Both the position numbers and the translations under genes were made by a program. The notes under the pieces are model-generated. The model saw only the letters and a list, made by a program, of their open reading frames with translations, did not search any database and was not told the DNA's origin. This document shows, one piece after another, positions 1-6,659 of a DNA stretch of 28,498 nt. Each line of letters opens with the position of its first letter. Positions within the stretch are counted from its first letter, which is position 1. The DNA is from an uncultured Marinilabiliaceae bacterium (lineage in GTDB: Bacteria; Bacteroidota; Bacteroidia; Bacteroidales; Marinilabiliaceae), in NCBI GenBank assembly GCA_905235955.1, contig CAJONN010000001.1:1-28498 (forward strand), in the 5' to 3' direction.

Positions 1-114
1 AACAGCGACGAGTTCTTTTTGTTACTTTTTCTGTCGGCACAGAAAAAGTAAAATTAATGGGAAGGTCGTATTTGTGGATTTGTTTGTAGTACATTTCTAT
101 TTGCGAAACTTAAG
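1..114 (+). repeat. Right-end part of dispersed MITE-like repeat (copy R1)
   Basis: Positions 79-114 match the right end of the complete copy at 10793-10958 with only two differences over 36 bases (TGTTTGTAGTACATTTCT core, then a TTGCGAAACTT-AG end). Similarity continues leftward: AATGGGAAGGTCGTATTTG here corresponds to AATGAAAAAGCCGTGTTTG there. Bases 1-56 have no counterpart in the short copy and carry a perfect hairpin. The copy starts outside the window, so only its right part is visible. It lies beyond the 3' end of rny. No coding region is seen in 1-191. Confidence 0.75.
22..51. other. Perfect 13-bp inverted repeat (hairpin) inside repeat copy R1
   Basis: TTACTTTTTCTGT at 22-34 and its exact reverse complement at 39-51 flank a 4-nt CGGC loop. 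The A/T-rich arms and small loop would form a stable hairpin on either strand. It could terminate transcription leaving the window's left edge, or be a structural part of the repeat. Which of these it does is not decided by the sequence. Confidence 0.7.
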
Positions 115-124
115 ATACTAATTG

Positions 125-165
125 AAACGGATTGTCTCAAAAAAAATATATGAGACAATCCGTTT
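125..165 (-). terminator. Hairpin terminator downstream of rny
   Basis: AAACGGATTGTCTCA at 125-139 pairs perfectly over 15 bp with 151-165 around an 11-nt A/T loop. It begins 26 nt after the rny stop codon on the minus strand. The U-run following the stem is short in that direction (TTTCAATT), so it may act partly through the stem alone. The stem is strong enough to protect the 3' end of the zapA-rny transcript. Confidence 0.7.
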
Positions 166-191
166 TTCAAAAAATATCAAAAAATGCTTAT

Positions 192-1733
192 TTACTTAGC
201 GTAGCTTACAGCGCGTGTTTCGCGTATTACTGTAATCTTTACTTGACCCGGATAGGTCATTTCTGTCTGAATCTTACGAGCAAGGTCTACTGAAATTGTT
301 TCAGCCTCTTTGTCTGAAATCTTTTCGCTGCCTACTATTACGCGCAGCTCTCTACCTGCTTGTATGGCGTAGGTTTTTATTACGCCCGGATACGACATTG
401 CCATATTCTCCAAGTCGTTGAGGCGCTTGATGTAAGCCTCTATCACTTCGCGGCGAGCACCCGGACGTGCACCTGATATGGCATCGCATACCTGAACTAC
501 AGGAGCTATGAGTGTGTTCATCTCAACCTCGTCGTGGTGAGCACCTATGGCGTTGCATATTTCTGGTTTCTCTTTGTATTTTTCGGCTATCTTCATACCC
601 AATATTGCGTGTGGCAACTCTGGGTCTTCGTCTGATACTTTGCCAATATCGTGGAGTAAGCCAGCGCGCTTTGCCTTTTTGGGGTTGAGTCCGAGTTCTG
701 AAGCCATCACTGCACACAAGTTGGCTGTTTCGCGTGCATGTTGAAGCAGGTTCTGACCATACGATGAGCGATATTTCATCTTGCCTATTAGCTTGATGAG
801 TTCTGGGTTCAAGCCGTGTACGCCCAAGTCGATGGTGGTGCGCTTGCCTGTTTCGATGACCTCTTCTTCTACTTGCTTGCGTACTTTGTTTACCACCTCT
901 TCGATGCGAGCTGGGTGAATGCGTCCGTCGGTAACGAGCTGATGCAGAGCCAAACGTGCTATTTCACGACGCATTGGGTCAAAGGCTGAAAGTACGATGG
1001 CTTCTGGCGTGTCGTCAACTATTATTTCTACGCCCGTCGCTGCTTCAAGGGCGCGTATGTTGCGTCCTTCACGACCAATTACTCTGCCTTTTATCTCGTC
1101 GTTGTCGATGTGGAATATCGTTACAGAGTTTTCTATGGCTGTCTCTGTTGCAACGCGCTGAATAGTCTGAAGCACTATTTTCTTAGCCTCTTTGTTGGCG
1201 TTGATTTTAGCTTCGTCCATTATGTCGTTGATGTACGACATGGCATCGGTACGAGCTTCTGCTTTCATGCTTTCGATGAGCGACTCTTTGGCTTCTTGTC
1301 CGCTCATACCTGAAATGGCTTCGAGTTTTTCTATTTGTTGCCTATGTATTTTCTCTATGTCTTCGCTTCTGTGCTCAATGGCTTCTTGCTGCATTGAGAG
1401 TTTTTGCTGAGTGAGTTCAAGGTCTTTTTGCTTGCGTTGGCAGGCTTCGAGTTGCCTACCCAAGTCGGCCTCTTTTTGGCGTATGCGATTTTCAGCAGCA
1501 ACTACTTTTGAGTTGCGAGCATTTACCTCTTTTTCGTGCTCGGCTTTGAGTTGCAAAAATTTTTCTTTTGCTTGTAAAATTTTATCTTTCTTTATTACTT
1601 CTGCTTCGCTTTCTGCATCTTTAATTATTTGTGTGCTTTTCTTTTTTAGGGCTGTGTTGATTAGCACCCATGTGAAGATGCCACCTACCAGTAGTCCGCC
1701 AACCGAAGCACTGATTAAGATTGTTATATCCAT
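192..1733 (-). CDS. rny: Ribonuclease Y
   Basis: Membrane-anchored endoribonuclease that starts mRNA decay (family knowledge). The 513 residues show the full family layout: an N-terminal membrane helix at about 5-25, a long charged coiled coil at about 35-160, a KH RNA-binding domain around the [15 protein letters not shown] motif (216-230), and an HD phosphodiesterase domain with H332 and the LLHDIGK motif carrying H361/D362. Length is typical. The start is an ATG followed directly by the hydrophobic anchor. It lies 101 nt downstream of zapA on the same strand. I saw no TAnnTTTG promoter in that gap, so cotranscription from the promoter before the coiled-coil gene is likely. A hairpin terminator follows. 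Confidence 0.97.
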   Translation of the reverse strand: MDITILISASVGGLLVGGIFTWVLINTALKKKSTQIIKDAESEAEVIKKDKILQAKEKFLQLKAEHEKEVNARNSKVVAAENRIRQKEADLGRQLEACQRKQKDLELTQQKLSMQQEAIEHRSEDIEKIHRQQIEKLEAISGMSGQEAKESLIESMKAEARTDAMSYINDIMDEAKINANKEAKKIVLQTIQRVATETAIENSVTIFHIDNDEIKGRVIGREGRNIRALEAATGVEIIVDDTPEAIVLSAFDPMRREIARLALHQLVTDGRIHPARIEEVVNKVRKQVEEEVIETGKRTTIDLGVHGLNPELIKLIGKMKYRSSYGQNLLQHARETANLCAVMASELGLNPKKAKRAGLLHDIGKVSDEDPELPHAILGMKIAEKYKEKPEICNAIGAHHDEVEMNTLIAPVVQVCDAISGARPGARREVIEAYIKRLNDLENMAMSYPGVIKTYAIQAGRELRVIVGSEKISDKEAETISVDLARKIQTEMTYPGQVKITVIRETRAVSYAK

Positions 1734-1834
1734 TATTCCAATTACTTAATTAATATATTAATGGCTGTTTTACAGCTCTTGTTTGTTTGGTAAGTAAATG
1801 GCATGGGTACGGGATGTATATTTTGTTTGGTATA

Positions 1835-2137
1835 TTATTTCAATATATCTAATATTTCATCGAGAGAATCGTTTATTTTTTCAAACGAATATTGCACTGT
1901 GCTTTCGTCTTGACTTCTTTTCTCTTTATGATAATTAGAAGCATATTCTACGGCAATAAAAGACAATATATCAGTAATGTCGAGCTTTGGATTTTTGTCC
2001 TTGAATTTGGCTATTTTTTCGTCCACATCCTTGGCACCGGCTCTCACATACTCTTCATTTTGTGGGTTTATTCTGAGTGTAAGAGTTTTATTCCCTATCC
2101 TTACAGTTATAGATTGTTTGTTATCTTCAACTGACAT
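1835..2137 (-). CDS. zapA: Cell division protein ZapA
   Basis: 100-residue ZapA-family protein, a positive regulator that bundles FtsZ protofilaments at midcell. The N-terminal half (SITVRIGNKTLTLRI, then NEEYVRAGAKDVDEKIAKF) matches the ZapA globular fold. The rest is a helix suited to coiled-coil dimerisation (SFIAVEYASNYHKEK onward). The ATG at 2137 is preceded by an AGAGG sequence 8 nt upstream, a better ribosome site than most here. It starts 12 nt after the stop of a coiled-coil gene and is followed by rny. I recall zapA-rny adjacency as common in Bacteroidota, but have not verified this. Confidence 0.92.
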   Translation of the reverse strand: MSVEDNKQSITVRIGNKTLTLRINPQNEEYVRAGAKDVDEKIAKFKDKNPKLDITDILSFIAVEYASNYHKEKRSQDESTVQYSFEKINDSLDEILDILK

Positions 2138-2149
2138 TAATAACCTCTT

Positions 2150-2437
2150 TTATTTGTTTAGTAGTGCTATGCACTTGTCTATTTCCCGCACCATTTGGTT
2201 TATAAACTTGAGTGCTTGTCCTTTGTCGGCACTTGCTTTTAGTAGCATCATCGACTCTTTATAGACATTAAACTCAGCCGAAAGCTTATTATAGCTTTCA
2301 GTTACTTCTTGTTTCTCGTCAATAAGTTGCTGGTTTTTTGCTTCAAGCTGGGCAATGCGAGATTTCATCTCTTTGCATTTTGAATTTATTTGAGCAACTT
2401 TTTCCGAAGTTTTCTGAGCTAATTCCTCTAAGTTCAC
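2150..2437 (-). CDS. Small coiled-coil protein, possible ZapB-like partner of ZapA
   Basis: About 95 residues, almost wholly heptad-like coiled coil (VAQINSKCKEMKSRIAQLEA, then KNQQLIDEKQEV), with no catalytic motif or membrane segment. There is no ATG near the 5' end. The frame opens at a TTG at 2461, but a TAACTTTG -7 box overlaps that codon, so a start at GTG 2437 fits better; the first in-frame ATG is at 2368. The gene ends 12 nt before zapA, so the two are very likely cotranscribed. A coiled-coil partner beside ZapA recalls proteobacterial ZapB, which is all coiled coil and binds ZapA. Sequence homology to ZapB cannot be shown here, so the role is inferred. Confidence 0.75.
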   Translation of the reverse strand: MNLEELAQKTSEKVAQINSKCKEMKSRIAQLEAKNQQLIDEKQEVTESYNKLSAEFNVYKESMMLLKASADKGQALKFINQMVREIDKCIALLNK

Positions 2438-2458
2438 TTTTACCAAATTTAGCCACAA

Positions 2459-2466
2459 CAAAGTTA
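2459..2466 (-). promoter_or_regulatory. -7 box (TAACTTTG) for the coiled coil-zapA-rny operon
   Basis: On the minus strand TAACTTTG matches the Bacteroides TAnnTTTG -7 consensus. Twenty nt upstream lies TTTC, one mismatch from the -33 TTTG. A second match, TAAATTTG, sits at 2444-2451 without a good -33. Both lie in the 57-81 nt gap after the nuclease gene, so this operon can be transcribed on its own even if the nuclease operon reads through. Confidence 0.55.
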
Positions 2467-2518
2467 ATCCTATTTTTTAAGAAAAGGAAACACTTTAAGC
2501 ATATTTTAACTTCATTTT

Positions 2519-3499
2519 TCAAAATCCCCATGCTGATGGGGTTACATTGGCTTCTACTATCTCTTCTATGTTGTCTGGCAGGTTGTGAAAAAAGTCGATA
2601 CCTGTATATTCTTCCAATTGGTCTATCGACACTATTTTGCTTTTCATTTCAGCATTTTTGTCTGTTATGTTTTTTGTGTCGTAGTCTTTGTGCTCTATCC
2701 AAAATGCTAATGTTGAATAGGTGTTGTTTTTCACTTTGAGCAGAGCCATGTAGTAGTATTTTGGTATTGGTATCCGACCTCGGCATGTGTAGCCAAGTAT
2801 GTTTTCGTCGGTGTCTATTGTGCCACCTTTGACTACGTAGAGTGTGTCAGCAAACGATATGTCGCGTCCTTTGTTTTGTACATATTCTTCGTAGTATGTC
2901 CAATATTTTTGGTTGAAATTGGATAGTTGTGGGCTCATATTGGTCATGTAGAAGGTGTTGTCGTTGGCGGCGCGACTATAGAGTCGGTCGGCCGAGGCAC
3001 AGAGGTGACCGTGGTCGTAGCCTGCACCAAACGATTCGTCGTCGTCGATGGCAAATTGCATTGGCAAGACGTCATCGTGTGGATATTGTGGCACTGCTCT
3101 GTTGTCTTTGCGCGAAACGTTTTTGGGGCGTGTTGCGGCATCGAAGCGGAAGGCTATCCAACGCGAGTGATATTTGGTTGTGTCGTATTCAAAGCTGTAG
3201 GTTACTATGGTGTCTGTGCCTTCTATTGATGAGTGATAGAAGAAGCATTTGTTGTCTTTGATGGCTGGCACTTCTAACCTGCTTGCACAGTTGATGGTGG
3301 TGCGAGCTGCTGTTGGTTTTGGGGTGCGTGTGTTGTCGCTGCCATTGTTGTCTGATGTGGTGTCGTCGGTGATGTCAGTTGTTTTGGCTATGCCAAATAT
3401 TATGTTGCTATCGTCGTCGTCATCATCGCAAGCAACAACCGCTATCAAAGCGGTTGCTACTGCAGCGACAATAGTATATTTGTATGCTGTATGTTTCAT
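2519..3499 (-). CDS. Surface lipoprotein nuclease, DNA/RNA non-specific endonuclease (NUC1) family
   Basis: 326 residues from the ATG at 3499, which starts a clean lipoprotein signal: MKHTAY, a hydrophobic stretch, then AVVAC with C24. Six aspartates follow the cysteine, resembling the acidic export signal of surface-exposed Bacteroidota lipoproteins. The frame extends 14 codons upstream but would overlap the previous gene and bury the signal. A linker of about 50 residues rich in D, T and N precedes the nuclease domain. Its active-site motif is YDHGHLCASADR (D162-H165), followed by TFYMTNMSPQLSNFNQ, which supplies the metal-binding Asn region. The usual DRGH is DHGH here. It is the last gene of the five-gene operon and probably cleaves extracellular DNA and/or RNA. 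No clear terminator follows before the zapA-operon promoter. Confidence 0.9.
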   Translation of the reverse strand: MKHTAYKYTIVAAVATALIAVVACDDDDDDSNIIFGIAKTTDITDDTTSDNNGSDNTRTPKPTAARTTINCASRLEVPAIKDNKCFFYHSSIEGTDTIVTYSFEYDTTKYHSRWIAFRFDAATRPKNVSRKDNRAVPQYPHDDVLPMQFAIDDDESFGAGYDHGHLCASADRLYSRAANDNTFYMTNMSPQLSNFNQKYWTYYEEYVQNKGRDISFADTLYVVKGGTIDTDENILGYTCRGRIPIPKYYYMALLKVKNNTYSTLAFWIEHKDYDTKNITDKNAEMKSKIVSIDQLEEYTGIDFFHNLPDNIEEIVEANVTPSAWGF

Positions 3500-3510
3500 T
3501 GGTTGTTTTT

Positions 3511-5640
3511 TTATTTTATACTTACTGACTGTATTATCCATGTGCCTTTAGTATCGGTAAAGCGGAAGGCTATGTATATTGGTTTGCCTTTGTATGCTGA
3601 TAGGTCGGCTGTGGCATTGGCAGAAGTTATATTATAGTTGTTGCTGACTTCCGGATAGCCATTGAATTGTATGGTTGTCCATGTCTTTTTGTCGGTTGAT
3701 ATTTGCAAAGTGAGGTTCTTAGTCATTGCCTCTTCTGACTCAAAGAATTGTTGTGAGTGATTAAACGATAGTGTAACATTGTCGGTTGATGGCAATGCTA
3801 TGAGTGGCGATACGAGGCGCGACTCTATTTCTGTTACTCCGTCTCCGACATCAGCTTTTATGCCTTTGCCGCTTTCGTAATTCCACACTTTATTTTGTAT
3901 GTTTTGTGTGGTTTGCTCTACCCAACCGCTAAAGCCGTTGGTGGCAAAGTTTATATTGTAAGCATCAGGCTCTTCTACTGTTTCGCCATCGCTACCTGCT
4001 GCAATTGAGAGGTTTTTGACTTCCCAAGTAGCACTTTTAGTTTTGGCTGTAAATGAGAAGGCTATGCGAACAGTTTTGCCTACAAATTTGCTTGGCACAT
4101 TTACATTAGCAGTAACGAAGTTTGTCCAATCAGAGCCTTCGGTATGGTCGTTTTTGAGTGTTGTCCATGTGGCTGTTGAGGCATTGCCAGCATAGTCGTC
4201 AGAAATCAAGAGTGTGTAGTATGAGTTGTCCTCAATATAGCGCAATATGTATTCGTAGCTTATGTGTGCAGCTTCGCTAATTTTTACTGGTGCTGATATA
4301 AGCATATATTGTCCGGCTGTATTGGTTTTGGTAGCGTTGTCGTAGTTGGTTGCTCTGGCTGTATTGTAGTCGTTGACCCAAGTACCTTCGCCTGATATGA
4401 GTTCTGACTTGAATGAGCCAAGCGATGAACTAAACGACTCTTCGTATGGCAATGTGTGCTCTATGTCGTTATTTTCTTCGTCGTTATTCTCTTCGGGTAT
4501 TACATTCTCTTCTGAGCTGCCACCATTGCCTGCTGCAATTGTGAGGTTTCTTACTTCCCATGTGGCGCTTCCGCTCGATGTACATTCAAAATAGAGTGCT
4601 ACATAAACTGTTTTGCCTATGTAGGCTGAAGGTATGCTAACATCGGCTTTTTCAAAGTTGGTCCAATCTTTACCTTCGGTATGGTTGTTTTTGAGTGTTG
4701 TCCATGTAGCTGTTGAGGCGTTGCCTTTGTAGTTGTCAGAGATGACGAGTTTGGTATATCCGTCTTTTTGCTTGTAGCGCAAGATGTATTCATAGCTTAT
4801 GTGTGCTGCTTCGCTAATGTTTACAGGTGCCGACACAAGCATGTATTTGCCAGCGGTGTAGTGGTTGCTATAGCCTGTAGCTTTTGCAGTTTTGTAGTCG
4901 ATAATCCAACTGCCACTGCCCGATATGAGTTCTGATTTGAATGTACCAAGCGATGTTTCAAATGTTTCAGTATATGGTAGTTTTTGTATATCGGCAGGGT
5001 TTATTGTTTGGCTTGACATAAATGAGTTGTGCGAACCTCGATATACAACAAAGTTGCATATTTCCCATGTAGCGGCTTTAGCTTGAGCTATATAGCGGAA
5101 GGCTATGGTAGTTTTTTCGCTTTTGAGGTTTTGAGGTATGTCAAGATAATTGCCTTCGTGCCATGTGTTGTAGTCAGCACTTTGCACTGGGTTATAGTCG
5201 AGTGTTGTCCATGTAGCTTCGGTTGGGTTGCCATCGTAGTCGTCGCTAACGAGGAGCTGATAGTTGGTGGTCATTTCAGCTGAGTTGGCATAACGCAAAA
5301 TATATTTGAAGTAGATGCAAGCCGAGTCTACATTGCTAAGGTCAATATATGGCGATATGAGCCAACTGTCTGATTTATAATCTACTGAGTTTTCATACGA
5401 TGTTGCTTTGGCATAGTCGCGCTCTTGTATCCACGGATAGTTTCCAACAAAGTCGAATGTTTCAAAATCGCCCAATGATGTGGCAAAGTCTTGCTTGTAT
5501 ATTACAAGGTCTTCAATTTTGTTTTCGTTGTCCTGTGTGTTAGCTTCAGGGTTGAGTTCGTAGGGGGCAGGCACATCTTCGCACGATGTAAATGCCATAG
5601 CTGCTACAAGGCTCAAGATGCTTAAAATATATTTTTTCAT
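3511..5640 (-). CDS. Lipoprotein with four choice-of-anchor-J / DUF5017-like beta-sandwich modules
   Basis: 709 residues. The signal ends at the lipobox TSC with C20, followed by EDVPAPYEL. Four related modules follow, at about 45-205, 218-371, 396-551 and 560-709. Each has an F-E-T/S-S-LG-x-F type opening, a W-[IV]-x-DY-x-x-A-[KR]-A-[TS]-x-Y patch, a D-[DN]-Y-x-G-x-[AP]-[ST]-x-ATWTTL strand and a closing ATWE[IV] strand; module four is the most divergent. Modules two and three are near-copies. Such modules are adhesin- or carbohydrate-binding-like, but their ligand is unknown. The gene lies 38 nt after the DUF5689 gene and 11 nt before the nuclease, so it is probably a surface binding protein of the same system. 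No catalytic residues are evident. Confidence 0.85.
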   Translation of the reverse strand: MKKYILSILSLVAAMAFTSCEDVPAPYELNPEANTQDNENKIEDLVIYKQDFATSLGDFETFDFVGNYPWIQERDYAKATSYENSVDYKSDSWLISPYIDLSNVDSACIYFKYILRYANSAEMTTNYQLLVSDDYDGNPTEATWTTLDYNPVQSADYNTWHEGNYLDIPQNLKSEKTTIAFRYIAQAKAATWEICNFVVYRGSHNSFMSSQTINPADIQKLPYTETFETSLGTFKSELISGSGSWIIDYKTAKATGYSNHYTAGKYMLVSAPVNISEAAHISYEYILRYKQKDGYTKLVISDNYKGNASTATWTTLKNNHTEGKDWTNFEKADVSIPSAYIGKTVYVALYFECTSSGSATWEVRNLTIAAGNGGSSEENVIPEENNDEENNDIEHTLPYEESFSSSLGSFKSELISGEGTWVNDYNTARATNYDNATKTNTAGQYMLISAPVKISEAAHISYEYILRYIEDNSYYTLLISDDYAGNASTATWTTLKNDHTEGSDWTNFVTANVNVPSKFVGKTVRIAFSFTAKTKSATWEVKNLSIAAGSDGETVEEPDAYNINFATNGFSGWVEQTTQNIQNKVWNYESGKGIKADVGDGVTEIESRLVSPLIALPSTDNVTLSFNHSQQFFESEEAMTKNLTLQISTDKKTWTTIQFNGYPEVSNNYNITSANATADLSAYKGKPIYIAFRFTDTKGTWIIQSVSIK

Positions 5641-5678
5641 AATATCTGTTTTTCAAAAAAAAGGTGATGACAATGGTT

Positions 5679-6644
5679 TTATTGTAGTTCTTCGTATCGT
5701 TCTACGTCGGTGATTGTGCGTAGTGTAAGTTGCCAATTGCTGTAGTAGGTGAGTTGGCCTGTATACGAACGCACATCAGTAGGGAGGTGTAGAAACGAAC
5801 ATTCGTTTTGTGTTGAGGTTCGGATGGTAAGCGTTTTGTCTGACCGGTAGTTGAGTGTGCGATCAACAGCGTAGCCATCGTCGTAGAGGGCTTCTGGGGC
5901 AAATATTTTTGGTAGTGGCTCGTCGTTGCCACTAAGTGCGCCTGTAGCTGGTATGCGCGATTGTATGCCTTGCATTTCGGCTATCAAACCGCGCACGGTG
6001 GCAAGTAGTGGTGTGTGATAAGGTGTTTGGTTGCCTCTGTTGTTGAGCCATGCTATGCCTTCTTGTGTGGTAAGGTCTATTGGTACAAGCTCTGGTGCTG
6101 ACAAATCTGGCTCGCCTACCAACTCTATGTTGGTTTTGCAAAGCTCAAATAGCATCGGACCAAGGCGCAAGTTGCCTTTAGAGGTATAATATGGCTGACC
6201 AATTTTAGGTACTCTGCTGTAATTGCCTATATATAAACCGTTTAAGTTTATCTTTACGCGTTGTCCGAGTTTGAAATAGGGCGAGAGAAATGTATTTTTT
6301 ATGCCGATGCTAATACATTGGTCGTAGGCATCGTCGGTGGTTGGTTTGGTAGTATCGATGCTTCTGATGATGAGTGTTTGGTAGAGGTTGCCCCCTTCAT
6401 CGTTGGCACATACTACGCCTTCAAACACTATGTCGGTGTTTACTTTTTCAAATGTATTGTTGTTGGCAAGCACTGAGCTAAATTTGTTTTTGAGCTCATA
6501 TATGGTTGTGTTGACTTCCCCTATATTCTCGGTGCTCGTTACCAAAAAAGTGTTGGTGTCGGGCTCATCGGTATCGTCCATACACGATGTGCAAACAAGT
6601 GTTGCTGTAGCCAACAGACTTATATATATATTCCTAATATTCAT
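5679..6644 (-). CDS. DUF5689 lipoprotein with OB-fold-like domain
   Basis: 321 residues. A lipoprotein signal ends at CTSC with C21, and acidic MDDTDEPD follows, compatible with surface export. The section at about 65-175 (DIVFEGVVCANDEGGNLYQT, then a CISIGIKN strand and LGQRVKINLNGLYIG) has the pattern of the OB-fold-like domain of DUF5689 proteins. The C-terminal half, with ATVRGLIAEMQG and RTLNYRSDKTLTIRTS, looks like a second beta domain. It begins 15 nt after the TonB-dependent receptor gene. No SusD homologue is present, so this protein may play the receptor-partner or substrate-capture role; OB folds often bind nucleic acid. The family assignment is fairly secure, the role is inferred. 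Confidence 0.82.
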   Translation of the reverse strand: MNIRNIYISLLATATLVCTSCMDDTDEPDTNTFLVTSTENIGEVNTTIYELKNKFSSVLANNNTFEKVNTDIVFEGVVCANDEGGNLYQTLIIRSIDTTKPTTDDAYDQCISIGIKNTFLSPYFKLGQRVKINLNGLYIGNYSRVPKIGQPYYTSKGNLRLGPMLFELCKTNIELVGEPDLSAPELVPIDLTTQEGIAWLNNRGNQTPYHTPLLATVRGLIAEMQGIQSRIPATGALSGNDEPLPKIFAPEALYDDGYAVDRTLNYRSDKTLTIRTSTQNECSFLHLPTDVRSYTGQLTYYSNWQLTLRTITDVERYEELQ

Positions 6645-6659
6645 ACTGTTATCTCCTTA

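Noticed and set aside
1734..1834. Regulatory element between zapA and rny
   Set aside because: Only a 5-bp GCTGT/ACAGC stem and A/T palindromes are present, and no promoter motif was found.
2338..2739. Plus-strand frames opposite the nuclease and coiled-coil genes
   Set aside because: Cys/Leu/Phe-rich shadow translations of well-supported minus-strand genes.
2519..3541. Upstream-extended start for the nuclease (14 more codons)
   Set aside because: It would overlap the preceding gene and place charged residues before an otherwise ideal lipoprotein signal at 3499.
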